Shown here: positions 25,898 to 34,331 of the stretch, piece by piece
Numbering within the stretch: the first letter of the stretch is position 1
Layout of the letters: every line of letters begins with the position of its first letter
Assembly (NCBI GenBank): GCA_001592145.1
Contig: BCWJ01000003.1
Location: 1 to 64,000 of the forward strand
Direction of reading: 5' to 3'
Length of the DNA: 64,000 nt
Source: Xylanimicrobium pachnodae JCM 13526 = NBRC 107786
GTDB lineage: Bacteria; Actinomycetota; Actinomycetes; Actinomycetales; Cellulomonadaceae
Made by a program: the position numbers and the translations under genes
Notes under the pieces: generated by a model
The model's input: only the letters and a program-made list of their open reading frames with translations
What the model was told of the DNA's origin: nothing
The model's database searches: none

Positions 25898-27200
25898 GAC
25901 CCTCGAGACCCGGGAGCTGCAGGCACGCATCGATGCCGCGGCGGCGCAAGGGGGCGGCCGCGTCACCGTCGGTCCGGGCGTCCACCGCACGGGGTCGCTC
26001 GAGCTGCGGTCGCACGTCGAGCTGCACGTGGAACCGGGCGCGGTGCTCGAGTTCGTCGCGGACCCGGACCTGTACCCCCCGGTCGCGGCGCGCTGGGAGG
26101 GCGCCCCCGCGACCGTCCACCGGCCGTGCCTGTACGCGGCGCACGCCGAGCACGTGACCGTCAGCGGCGGCGGGGTGATCGACGGGGGCGGGAACCCGTG
26201 GTGGGACGCGTTCCGGGCGGGCACGCTCGAGCTGCCCCGGCCCACGCTGGTCGGGCTGCACGAGTGCACGCGCGTGGTGGTGCGCGACGTGACGCTGCGC
26301 AACTCGCCGTCGTGGACCGTGCACCCGCTGCTGTGCGACGACGTCGCCGTCCGGGACGTCACGATCGTCAACCCGGCCGACTCGCCCAACACCGACGGCG
26401 TCGACCCCGAGTCGTGCCGCACCGTGCGGATCAGCGGCTGTCACATCGACGTCGGCGACGACTGCATCGCGCTCAAGGCAGGGACCGAGGCCGCGCCGGA
26501 TCCCGTGCCGTGCGAGAACGTCACGATCATCGGCTGCACGCTCGTCCGTGGGCACGGCGGCGTGGTCCTGGGGTCAGAGATGAGCGGCGGCATCCGCAAC
26601 GTCGTCATCGCGGACTGCGTGTTCCAGGGCACCGACCGTGGACTGCGGCTCAAGACCCGGCGTGGGCGCGGTGGCGTGGTCGAGGACGTGCGGGTCTCCA
26701 CCGTGATCATGGACGGCGTCGGCTGCCCCTTCGTGATGCAGGAGCACTACTTCTGCGGGCCGGGCGGGCGCGAGCCCGCCGTCTCGGACCGGCGCCCGCA
26801 CCCCGTGAGCCCCGGCACCCCGGCGTTCCGGCGCATCCACGTCAGCCACGTCTCGGTGCGCGGCGCGCGCGGCGCCGCGGCGTTCGTGCTGGGCCTCGCC
26901 GAGCGGCCGATCACGGAGGTGACGTTCGACGACGTCACGATCTCGTTCGCGGCGGACCCCGCCCCGTTCGTGCCCGCGATGGCCGAGGGCGTCGAGGCCA
27001 TGACGGGGCGGGGGTTCCTGCTGACGGGGTGCGCCGACGTCTCGCTGCGCGACGTGCGCCTGGCGGGGCTGGCCGGCCCGGCGCTGGAGCTGGCGGGCGT
27101 CCGCGACCTGCGGGTGGCCGGCCTCAGCGCCGACGGCGTCGACGTCGGCGCTGAGGTGTTGGACGCCGAGGAGGCAGGTGTCACCGCAGCGCGGGGATGA
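25884..27200 (+). CDS. GH28 polygalacturonase-type glycoside hydrolase
   Basis: A parallel beta-helix hydrolase of 438 residues acting on galacturonans. All GH28 motifs are visible: NTDG (Asp171), GDDC (Asp192, Asp193), GHGG and RLK in GLRLKTRRGRGG. There is no signal peptide; it begins VTLETRELQARIDAAAAQGG, so it is probably cytosolic and acts as an exo-enzyme on imported oligogalacturonides. The GTG overlaps the uxaA stop and GGAG lies 7 nt before it. Its last 20 bp overlap the 3' end of the convergent LLM gene. Confidence 0.92.
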   Translation: MSGDVTLETRELQARIDAAAAQGGGRVTVGPGVHRTGSLELRSHVELHVEPGAVLEFVADPDLYPPVAARWEGAPATVHRPCLYAAHAEHVTVSGGGVIDGGGNPWWDAFRAGTLELPRPTLVGLHECTRVVVRDVTLRNSPSWTVHPLLCDDVAVRDVTIVNPADSPNTDGVDPESCRTVRISGCHIDVGDDCIALKAGTEAAPDPVPCENVTIIGCTLVRGHGGVVLGSEMSGGIRNVVIADCVFQGTDRGLRLKTRRGRGGVVEDVRVSTVIMDGVGCPFVMQEHYFCGPGGREPAVSDRRPHPVSPGTPAFRRIHVSHVSVRGARGAAAFVLGLAERPITEVTFDDVTISFAADPAPFVPAMAEGVEAMTGRGFLLTGCADVSLRDVRLAGLAGPALELAGVRDLRVAGLSADGVDVGAEVLDAEEAGVTAARG

Positions 27201-28209
27201 CCTCGTTCTCGTAGCGGGCGAGCTGCTCACGGTCCTGCGCGGCGTTGGGGAAGTAGCCGATCTGGTACCCGAGGCCCGCGGCCTTCCACTGCGTCAGGGT
27301 CTCGACGATCTGCTCGGGCGTGCCGCGCAACGGCGTGGTACGCCAGCCCGCGAGCTCGTCGTCCGCCTTGGCGGGGGTGTGCTTGCGGTACACCGACTCC
27401 AGCCACGCCAGCTTGTCCGCGATCTCCTTCTCGGTGCCGATGAGCACATTGAAGTTGGCGCTGCGCGTGATCTCGGCGACGTCGCGGCCCACGGCCTCGC
27501 AGTGCGCCTTGAGCACGTCGGACTTGTGGCGGAACGTCTCGAGGTCGCCCGCGTAGTTGGTGTACTGCGCGTACTTCGCCGCGGTCAGCAGCGTCTTGCG
27601 CTCGCCGCCGCCCGCGATCCACAGCGGGATCGACGGCGGCTCGGCGCCGTCCACGGGCACCGTCTGGAGCGGCTGCGGGTGGCACAGCGCGCCGTCCACC
27701 TGGTAGCGCGTGCCGTCGAACCGGCCCGACGAGCCCGTGCGCCACATGGCCGCCATGATCTGCACGCCCTCGTCGAGGGCCGTGAGCCGCTCGCCCGCCC
27801 GGGGGAAGCCGTAGCCGTACGCGCGCCACTCGTGCTCGTACCAGCCGGCGCCGATGCCCATCTCGGTGCGCCCGCCCGAGATCGCGTCCACGGTGGCCGC
27901 CACCTTGGCCAGGTAGGTGGGCTCGCGGTACGCCATGCACGTGCACATCTGACCCAGGCGCACCCGGTCCGAGGCCGCCGCGAAGGCCGCCATGAGGGAC
28001 CACGCCTCGTGGGTGGCCTGGTCGGTGGGCTCGGGGACGGTGTGGAAGTGGTCGTACACCCACACGCTCTCCCAGGCGAAGTCTCCGCCCGGCGTCGTCG
28101 CCGTGTCGGCGTGCTGGAGCAGGGACCGCATGGTGTCCCAGTGGTTCTCGGGCGCGACCTCCGTGAGGTCGTGACGCCAGCCCTGCGGAATGAACAGTCC
28201 GAATCGCAT
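27181..28209 (-). CDS. LLM-class F420-dependent oxidoreductase
   Basis: A 342-residue luciferase-like TIM-barrel protein. MRFGLFIPQGWRHDL opens the domain; RVRLGQMCTCMAYR, GRTEMGIGAGWYEHEWRAYG and the GTPEQIVETL segment are typical of the F420 family. The natural substrate is unknown. The ATG at 28209 has TACCGT (28222-28217) 7 nt upstream and no ribosome site. Its stop lies inside the GH28 coding sequence (20-bp tail-to-tail overlap). It does not appear to belong to the pectin unit. Confidence 0.88.
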   Translation of the reverse strand: MRFGLFIPQGWRHDLTEVAPENHWDTMRSLLQHADTATTPGGDFAWESVWVYDHFHTVPEPTDQATHEAWSLMAAFAAASDRVRLGQMCTCMAYREPTYLAKVAATVDAISGGRTEMGIGAGWYEHEWRAYGYGFPRAGERLTALDEGVQIMAAMWRTGSSGRFDGTRYQVDGALCHPQPLQTVPVDGAEPPSIPLWIAGGGERKTLLTAAKYAQYTNYAGDLETFRHKSDVLKAHCEAVGRDVAEITRSANFNVLIGTEKEIADKLAWLESVYRKHTPAKADDELAGWRTTPLRGTPEQIVETLTQWKAAGLGYQIGYFPNAAQDREQLARYENEVIPALR

Positions 28210-28216
28210 GGCGCCC

Positions 28217-28270
28217 ACGGTACTGGTCCGGGCCTCCCGCACGCCGGGTACGCGGCGGGGGAACCATGAT
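28217..28270. promoter_or_regulatory. Divergent leaderless -10 boxes, LLM gene / NAD(P)HX repair gene
   Basis: Minus strand: TACCGT (28222-28217), 7 nt before the LLM ATG. Plus strand: CATGAT (28265-28270), 6 nt before ATG 28277; here GGGGG between them could also act as a ribosome site. Confidence 0.4.
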
Positions 28271-28276
28271 GGGGGC

Positions 28277-29845
28277 ATGATCCAGGCTTGGTCCGCCGAT
28301 GACGTCCGCGCCGCCGAGGCACCCCTGCTCGCCGCCGGGACACCGCTGATGCAGCGAGCCGCGTTCGCGCTCGCCGCCGTCGTGCGCAGGGACCTCGCCC
28401 GGCGCCGGGCGGTCGCCGGGCCCGACGGCGAGCTGCGCGACGGCCCGGTCCGCGGCGCACGCGTGGCCCTGCTGGTGGGGCCCGGCAACAACGGGGGAGA
28501 CGCGCTCCACGCCGGGGCGTACCTGGCCCGGCGCGGGCTGGCCGTCACCGCCTACCTGGCCGCGGGGCAGGTGCACGCCGGCGGGCTGAGCGCGCTGCAC
28601 GCGGCCGGGGGGTGCGCCGTCCGCGTCGCCGAGACGGGCCCCGCAGCCGCGGCGGCCGCCGCCGCGCGCGCCGACGTCCTCCTGGACGGGCTGCTCGGCA
28701 TCGGTGCTCGCGGCCCGCTGCGCGGCCCGGCCGGTGACCTCGTGACCGCGGTGCTCGCCGCCCTGCCCGCCGCAGGCGACCCGGCCCGCCCGTGGGTGGT
28801 GGCCGTCGACGTCCCCTCGGGCATCGGCGTCGACGACGGCACCGTGCCCGGCCCGGTGCTGCCCGCCGACCGCACCGTGACGTTCGGCGCCGCCAAGCCG
28901 GGCCTGCTGCTGCCGCCCGCCACCCACCTCGCGGGGGCGGGCGCCGTCATCGACATCGGGCTCGACCTGCCGCCCGCCGCCGCCGTCACCCGGCGCGAGG
29001 CCGCCGACGTCGCCGCCGCCTGGCCCGTTCCGGGACCGCGCGACCACAAGTACACGCGCGGCGTCGTCGGCGTCGTCGCGGGGACGTCCACGTACCCGGG
29101 CGCGGCGGTGCTCACGGCGTCGGCCGCGGTGCTGGCCGGGGCGGGCATGGTGCGCTACCAGGGGCCCGACGACGTCGGACGCGCCGTCGTGGCGGCCCGG
29201 CCCGAGGTGGTCACGGCGGGCGGCCGCGTGCAGGCGTGGGTGCTCGGGCCGGGGCTGCCCGCCACCGGGGACGACGACGGTCAGCGGGACCGGGCCCGGG
29301 CGGCGCTCGCGGCGGCGTCGGGCCGCCTGGCCGGGGCACAGCCGCCGGTGCCCGCCGTCGTGGACGCGGGGGCGCTCTCGCTGCTCGAGCACCCCTGCCC
29401 CGCGTGGGTCGTGCTCACGCCGCACGCGGGTGAGCTGGCCACGCTGCTGGCCGCGCGCGGCGAGGACGTGGACCGGGCCGCCGTCGAGGCCGCTCCGCTG
29501 CGCTGGGCCCGCCACGCCCACGAGCTCACCGGCGCGACCGTGCTGCTCAAGGGTGGGGCGACCGTCGTCGTCGGGCCGGGCGGGGCCCACGCGCAGGCGG
29601 ACGCCCCCGGGTGGCTCGCCACCGCCGGCGCGGGGGACGTGCTGGCCGGCCTGCTGGGCACCATGCTCGCCGCACGGGCGCACGAGGTGGTCGCCCACCC
29701 GGAGCGCGCCGCGCAGGTCGCCGCCGCGGCGGCCCTGGTGCACGGGCGGGCGGCGGACCACGCCAACCCGGGAGGCCCGGTCGCGGCGCTCGCCGTGGCC
29801 GGCGCCCTGCCCGCCACGATCGCGGCGCTGCTCACGGCGTACTGA
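28277..29845 (+). CDS. nnr: Bifunctional NAD(P)H-hydrate repair enzyme (epimerase/dehydratase)
   Basis: Repairs hydrated NAD(P)H. The N-terminal YjeF epimerase domain (about 1-235) contains VGPGNNGGDALHAG and VAVDVPSGIGVDDG. The C-terminal ADP-dependent dehydratase domain (about 250-522) contains KYTRGVVGVVAGTSTYPGAA, VLTPHAGELA, LLKGGATVVVGP and TAGAGDVLAG. Both domains are in one chain, as in E. coli NnrDE. ATG 28277 is favoured over open frame further up. Its stop overlaps the convergent MFS gene by 14 bp. Confidence 0.95.
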   Translation: MIQAWSADDVRAAEAPLLAAGTPLMQRAAFALAAVVRRDLARRRAVAGPDGELRDGPVRGARVALLVGPGNNGGDALHAGAYLARRGLAVTAYLAAGQVHAGGLSALHAAGGCAVRVAETGPAAAAAAAARADVLLDGLLGIGARGPLRGPAGDLVTAVLAALPAAGDPARPWVVAVDVPSGIGVDDGTVPGPVLPADRTVTFGAAKPGLLLPPATHLAGAGAVIDIGLDLPPAAAVTRREAADVAAAWPVPGPRDHKYTRGVVGVVAGTSTYPGAAVLTASAAVLAGAGMVRYQGPDDVGRAVVAARPEVVTAGGRVQAWVLGPGLPATGDDDGQRDRARAALAAASGRLAGAQPPVPAVVDAGALSLLEHPCPAWVVLTPHAGELATLLAARGEDVDRAAVEAAPLRWARHAHELTGATVLLKGGATVVVGPGGAHAQADAPGWLATAGAGDVLAGLLGTMLAARAHEVVAHPERAAQVAAAAALVHGRAADHANPGGPVAALAVAGALPATIAALLTAY

Positions 29846-31337
29846 GCGGTCCCCCCGGCGTGCCGAGCGGAGTGCCGAGCGGCGCGCGGTGGCGCCGGAA
29901 CAGGAACACGGTGACCACCGCGCCGACGGCGAAGATCCCCGCGGAGTACCCGAACGCCGTGGTGTAGCTGGTGATCGCGGCCTGCGCGAGGACACCGGGA
30001 TCGGGCGGGTTCGTCGTCGCGTTCGTGGTGACGTACGCCGTGGCCGCCGAGGTCGCGATCGTGTTGAGCAGCGCGGTCCCGACGGCGCCGCCCACCTGCT
30101 GGCTCGTGGAGACGACGGCGGAAGCCACCCCCGCATGGTCGTCGTCGACCCCCAGGGTGGCCGTCTGGATGGCGGCGGGCATGGCGGTGCCCATGCCGGC
30201 ACCCATGACCAGGAGCCCGGGCAGCACGTGGGCGGCGTAGGTCGAGTCGGTGCCGACCCCGACGAGCAGGGCGAGCCCGACCCCGGCGAGCGCGAGACCG
30301 ATCGGGACCAGGATCTTGGGTCCCCACCGGGGCAGCAGCACGTTGGTGCCCAGCTGGGCGAAGGCCGCGAGCACCAGGATCTGCGGCAGGAACGCGAGGC
30401 CGGTGCGCCACGGGCTGTACCCGAGCTGGGTCTGCATGAAGTAGGTGCCGAACAGGAACGCGCCGAACATCCCCGCACCCGCGACCAGGATGGCCAGGAA
30501 CGCCGCACCGCGGTTGCGGTCCACGACCACGGGCAGGGGCAGCAGGGCGTCGTGCCCGGCCTGGCGCTGCCGCGCGACGAACGCGAGCAGCAGGACGACG
30601 GACGCGGTGAGCGGCCCCCACGTCCAGGGCGAGTCCCAGCCCTCGGGCTCGGCGCGTGAGAAGCCGTAGACGAGCGCGAACAGCCCCGCCCCGCCCAGCA
30701 CGGCGCCGACGACGTCGAGCCGCTGCGCCCGGCCCCGCGAGCGCCGCAGGAACGTCAGGCCGCCCACCACCGCGAGCACGGCGAAGACGAGGTTGACGTA
30801 CAGCGTCCAGCGCCAGCTCAGGTGCTCCGTGAGGAACCCGCCGAGCAGCAGGCCGATCGCGCCGCCCGCGCCCGCGATCCCGCCGAACACGCCGAACGCG
30901 CGCGACCGTTCCTTCGGGTCGGTGAACGTGGTGGTCAGCACGGACAGCGCCGCGGGCGCGAGCACGGCCCCGAAGGCGCCCTGGAGCGCGCGGGCGCCCA
31001 CGAGCATCCCGAAGGACTGGGCGGCACCGCCGAGCGCCGAGGCCCCCGCGAACCCGATGAGCCCGGTGATGAACGTCAGGCGCCGCCCGAGCAGGTCGGA
31101 CAGGCGGCCGCCCAGCAGCAGCAGCGCGCCGAACGCGAGCGCGTAGGCGGTGACGATCCACTGGCGGTCGTTGTCGGAGAAGCCCAGGTCGGCCTGCGCG
31201 GAGGGCATCGCGATGTTCACGATGGAGACGTCGAGCACCACCATGAGCTGCGCGGTGGCGACGGTGGCGAGCACCCACCAGCGGCGGGCGCCGGGCGGTG
31301 CGGCGGTTTGGGGGTGGGCGGCGGAGGGGGTGGACAT
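29832..31337 (-). CDS. DHA2-family MFS drug efflux transporter
   Basis: A 501-residue EmrB/QacA-type proton antiporter with 14 predicted helices. Motif A is GGRLSDLLGRR and the helix-1 motif is LMVVLDVSIVNIAMP. Substrate specificity cannot be read from sequence. AGGAG precedes the ATG at 31337. An 8-bp inverted repeat at 31357-31378 may be an operator. The C-terminus (LGTPLGTPGGPLSTP) is built from a 12-bp tandem duplication. Confidence 0.92.
   Translation of the reverse strand: MSTPSAAHPQTAAPPGARRWWVLATVATAQLMVVLDVSIVNIAMPSAQADLGFSDNDRQWIVTAYALAFGALLLLGGRLSDLLGRRLTFITGLIGFAGASALGGAAQSFGMLVGARALQGAFGAVLAPAALSVLTTTFTDPKERSRAFGVFGGIAGAGGAIGLLLGGFLTEHLSWRWTLYVNLVFAVLAVVGGLTFLRRSRGRAQRLDVVGAVLGGAGLFALVYGFSRAEPEGWDSPWTWGPLTASVVLLLAFVARQRQAGHDALLPLPVVVDRNRGAAFLAILVAGAGMFGAFLFGTYFMQTQLGYSPWRTGLAFLPQILVLAAFAQLGTNVLLPRWGPKILVPIGLALAGVGLALLVGVGTDSTYAAHVLPGLLVMGAGMGTAMPAAIQTATLGVDDDHAGVASAVVSTSQQVGGAVGTALLNTIATSAATAYVTTNATTNPPDPGVLAQAAITSYTTAFGYSAGIFAVGAVVTVFLFRRHRAPLGTPLGTPGGPLSTP
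29860..29883. repeat. 12-bp tandem duplication in the 3' end of the MFS gene
   Basis: Two copies (29860-29871, 29872-29883, one difference) encode the LGTP-LGTP tail ten codons from the MFS stop. Confidence 0.75.
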
Positions 31338-31356
31338 GCGTGCTCCTACGGGCCGG

Positions 31357-31378
31357 GCGGTGACGTGGCGGTCACCGC
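31357..31378. promoter_or_regulatory. Inverted repeat upstream of the MFS gene
   Basis: GCGGTGAC-N6-GTCACCGC, a perfect 8-bp dyad 20 bp upstream of the MFS start. It could be an operator for an unlinked repressor or a weak terminator for the gpx side. Confidence 0.4.
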
Positions 31379-31441
31379 TGCGAACACATGGTCCACCTCG
31401 CCAGGGTGGACGGCGACCGCCTGAACCGGGCCGGGAGCCGC

Positions 31442-31939
31442 TCAGCGCGGCAGGTGCGCCTCGATCTCGGCCACGATCTGCGGGTCGTCCGGGACGGTGT
31501 GCGGGTCGTACCGGCGCACCTCACCGCCGGGCAGCACCAGGAACTTCTCGAAGTTCCACCGGATGCGCCCCTCGTGCCCTCCGGCGTCGGGCGTCTTCTT
31601 CAACGCCTCGTACAGGGGTGCGGTGCGGTGGCCGTTGACGCGGATGCGGTCCATGACGGGGAAGGTCACCCCGTACGTCGCGGAGCAGAACTCAGCGATC
31701 GCCTCGTTGGACCCCAGCTCCTGGAGGAACTGGTTCGACGGGAACCCGACCACCGTGAACCCGCGGGGACCGTACGCCTCCTGGAGGGCCTCGAGCGCCT
31801 CGTACTGCGGGGTCAGCCCGCACCGCGAGGCCACGTTGACCACCAGCACCACGCCGTCCTTCGCGCCAGCCGTCTGCGCGAGCGTCGTCGTCGTCCCGTC
31901 CATGCGCTGGAACGGGATGTCGTAGATGTCAGTCCCCAT
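31442..31939 (-). CDS. Glutathione peroxidase family protein
   Basis: A thioredoxin-fold peroxidase of 165 residues. The peroxidatic residue is Cys40 in NVASRCG, with the rest of the tetrad in SNQF (Gln) and IRWNFEKFL (Trp, Asn). The usual LGFPCNQF is GFPSNQF here, but EFCSATYGVTFPV keeps the Cys used as resolving residue in BtuE-like, thioredoxin-dependent enzymes. Actinobacteria generally lack glutathione, so mycothiol or thioredoxin is the likelier reductant. CAGGAT (31951-31946) lies 6 nt before the ATG. Confidence 0.92.
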   Translation of the reverse strand: MGTDIYDIPFQRMDGTTTTLAQTAGAKDGVVLVVNVASRCGLTPQYEALEALQEAYGPRGFTVVGFPSNQFLQELGSNEAIAEFCSATYGVTFPVMDRIRVNGHRTAPLYEALKKTPDAGGHEGRIRWNFEKFLVLPGGEVRRYDPHTVPDDPQIVAEIEAHLPR

Positions 31940-31945
31940 ACCCCC

Positions 31946-31969
31946 ATCCTGCACCGGCGATGCGACCAT
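31946..31969. promoter_or_regulatory. Divergent leaderless -10 boxes, gpx / pseudouridine synthase
   Basis: Minus strand: CAGGAT (31951-31946). Plus strand: GACCAT (31964-31969). Each lies 6 nt from its start codon; only 36 bp separate the two genes. Confidence 0.45.
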
Positions 31970-31975
31970 GGGGCG

Positions 31976-32986
31976 GTGCCCCGGCCCCCGTTGCCCGTCC
32001 GGGACGGGCTGAATCCGACGCGGCTCGTGCTGCCGCACGACGCCGCGTCCGTGGCCCGGTGGCCGACGACGATGGCCTACCTGGTGGAACGCTTCCCCGA
32101 CGACGCCGCCCGGCTGCGCGAGAAGGTCACCGCCGGGGAGGTGCTGACGGGAGCCGGGCGGCCCGTCGACCCCACGACGCCGTACGAGCCGCGCGGACTG
32201 CTGTACCTGTACCGCGACCCGCCCGCCGACGAGCCCCGCGTCCCCGCGCTCGGGGAGATCACGGTGCTGTACCGGGACCGCAACCTGCTGGTCGTCGACA
32301 AGCCGCACCTCGTGGCCACGACGCCGCGCGGGCGCTGGGTCACCCAGACGGCGCTGGTGCACCTGCGCCGCACGCTCGACCTGCCCGAGCTGTCCCCGGC
32401 CCACCGCCTGGACCGCCCGACGGCGGGGGTGCTGGTGCTCACCGTCCGCGCGGCGGTGCGCGGCGCCTACCAGAACCTGTTCCAGGACCGTCGCGTCACC
32501 AAGGTGTACGAGGCGGTGGCGCCGCTCCCGCCCGACGGCGTGCGCCTCCCCGTGACGGTCCGCTCCCGCATCGTCAAGGTGCGCGGCACCGCACCGGCCC
32601 AGGAGGTGGCCGGCGATCCCAACGCCGAGTCGCGCATCGACCTGGTGGCCCGCGACGACGCGCGCGGCCTGGGCCTGTACCGCCTGGAGCCGCACACCGG
32701 CAAGACGCACCAGCTCCGCCTGCACCTGGCGAGCCTGGGCATGCCGATCCTGGGCGACCCGTTCTGGCCGGTGCTGCGCCCCGACGGCGACGAGGACCCG
32801 GCCCGCCCCCTCCAGCTCCTGTCCCGCTCGGTGGCCTTCACCGACCCGCTGACGGGCGAGCCGCGCGAGTTCGTCTCGCAGCGTCGCCTGGCCCGGTGGG
32901 GTGCCGCCCCCTTCGAGGCGCCGCCGGACGCGACAGCGCATCCAGCGCACGCCGCGCACGGCACGAGCCCGCCGGAGTCGCGGTGA
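31976..32986 (+). CDS. RluA-family pseudouridine synthase
   Basis: A 336-residue RluA-type enzyme modifying rRNA or tRNA uridine. The catalytic Asp is in HRLDRPTAG; NLLVVDKPHLVATTPRG and RLEPHTGKTHQLRLHLASLG are family segments. There is no S4 domain; the first 95 residues form an actinobacterial extension rather than an RNA-binding module I recognise. The target site cannot be assigned. GTG 31976 is chosen from the GACCAT box 6 nt upstream and absence of a ribosome site. Confidence 0.9.
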   Translation: MPRPPLPVRDGLNPTRLVLPHDAASVARWPTTMAYLVERFPDDAARLREKVTAGEVLTGAGRPVDPTTPYEPRGLLYLYRDPPADEPRVPALGEITVLYRDRNLLVVDKPHLVATTPRGRWVTQTALVHLRRTLDLPELSPAHRLDRPTAGVLVLTVRAAVRGAYQNLFQDRRVTKVYEAVAPLPPDGVRLPVTVRSRIVKVRGTAPAQEVAGDPNAESRIDLVARDDARGLGLYRLEPHTGKTHQLRLHLASLGMPILGDPFWPVLRPDGDEDPARPLQLLSRSVAFTDPLTGEPREFVSQRRLARWGAAPFEAPPDATAHPAHAAHGTSPPESR

Positions 32987-32999
32987 GAAGATGACGGGC

Positions 33000-34331
33000 G
33001 TGACCACAGACCCCGCGGGACTCGCCGTGGACTTCCCGGCGGGCTTCCCCGCCCGAGCCGTCGTCGACCTGGAAGCGGTGCGTGACAACGTGCGCGCGCT
33101 GCGCGACCGGGCGCCGGCGGCGGCGGTCATGGCCGTGGTCAAGGCGGACGCGTACGGCCACGGGCTCGTCCCGACCGCGTGGGCGGCGCTCGCCGGCGGC
33201 GCGACGTGGCTGGGGGTCGCGCAGGGTGTGGAGGCGCTCGCGCTGCGCGCCGCGGGCATCTCACCCGACGACGCCCGCGTCCTGGCCTGGCTGCACGCTC
33301 CCGGCGCTCACCTCGAGGCGCTCGTGGCCGCCGACGTCGACGTGGCCGTCGCCGCGCCGTGGGCCCTCGACGCCGCCGCGGCCGCGACCCGCGCGACAGG
33401 GCACGTCGCCCGCGTGCACCTCAAGATCGACACCGGGCTGGGTCGCAACGGCATCCTGCCCGCCGCCCTGCCCTCGGCCGCGGCCCGCGCCGCCGAGCTC
33501 CAGCGCGACGGGCTGCTGCGCGTCGTCGGCGTGTTCACGCACCTCGCCTACGCCGACGAACCCGGTCACCCCACGATCGCCGGGCAGCGCGAGGTGCTCG
33601 ACGACGCCGTGCGCACGGTCGAGGCCGCCGGGCTGGACGTGGAGGTGCGGCACGCCGCCAACTCGGCCGCCACGCTCACCGCGCCCGGCCTGCACTACGA
33701 CCTGGTGCGCCCCGGCATCGCCGTGTACGGGTTCTCGCCGGTGCCGCAGGTGGCCGCGGCGTCGTCGTTCGGGCTGCGCCCCGCCATGACGCTCCAGGCG
33801 CGGCTCGCGACCACCAAGTGCACCGCCGCCGGGCAGGGCGTGTCCTACGGCCACCGGTACGTCACCTCCCAGGAGACGCGGCTCGGCGTCGTGCCGCTCG
33901 GCTACGGGGACGGCATCCCCCGCCACGCGTCGTCGGACCTGGGCGACGGCGCGGCCCCCGCGCGCCCCGGCGGCCCCGTCTACGTCGGAGGCCCGCCGTC
34001 CGCGGGCATCGGCACCGGGTCCGACGGCGACGGCGGCCGCGTGCTGCGGGTGGCCGGGCGCGTGTGCATGGACCAGTTCATGCTCGACCTCGGGCCCTAC
34101 TCCACCGAGCAGGCCGGCGACGTCGTCACCCTGTTCGGGTCGAGCGACGGGCTCGCGCACGGGGCGAGCGTGCCCAGCGCCGAGGACTGGGCCGAGGCGG
34201 CGTCGACCATCTCCTACGAGATCGTCACCAGGATCGGGCCGCGCGTGCCCCGCGTCTACGTGGGCACCGAGGTGCTCCCCGAGCGGGCGGCGGCGTCCGC
34301 GCACCGCACCACCGCGGGCGGGCTGCCGTGA
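33000..34331 (+). CDS. alr: Alanine racemase
   Basis: A PLP enzyme making D-alanine for peptidoglycan. Lys48 in VVKADAYGHG carries PLP and Tyr283 in GVSYGHRYV is the second base. GYGDGIPRHASSDLG and RVCMDQFMLDLG are family segments; between them is a Gly/Ala-rich insertion of about 30 residues, so the protein is 443 residues against about 370-390 normally. GTG 33000 is preferred because GAAGAT (32987-32992) lies 7 nt upstream; ATG 32991 is the alternative. It leads a set overlapping tsaE by 4 nt. Confidence 0.94.
   Translation: MTTDPAGLAVDFPAGFPARAVVDLEAVRDNVRALRDRAPAAAVMAVVKADAYGHGLVPTAWAALAGGATWLGVAQGVEALALRAAGISPDDARVLAWLHAPGAHLEALVAADVDVAVAAPWALDAAAAATRATGHVARVHLKIDTGLGRNGILPAALPSAAARAAELQRDGLLRVVGVFTHLAYADEPGHPTIAGQREVLDDAVRTVEAAGLDVEVRHAANSAATLTAPGLHYDLVRPGIAVYGFSPVPQVAAASSFGLRPAMTLQARLATTKCTAAGQGVSYGHRYVTSQETRLGVVPLGYGDGIPRHASSDLGDGAAPARPGGPVYVGGPPSAGIGTGSDGDGGRVLRVAGRVCMDQFMLDLGPYSTEQAGDVVTLFGSSDGLAHGASVPSAEDWAEAASTISYEIVTRIGPRVPRVYVGTEVLPERAAASAHRTTAGGLP

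Noticed and set aside
27227-30508. A 1093-codon minus-strand frame
   Set aside because: It runs through the LLM, nnr and MFS genes, all with clear family motifs in other frames; its product is low-complexity.
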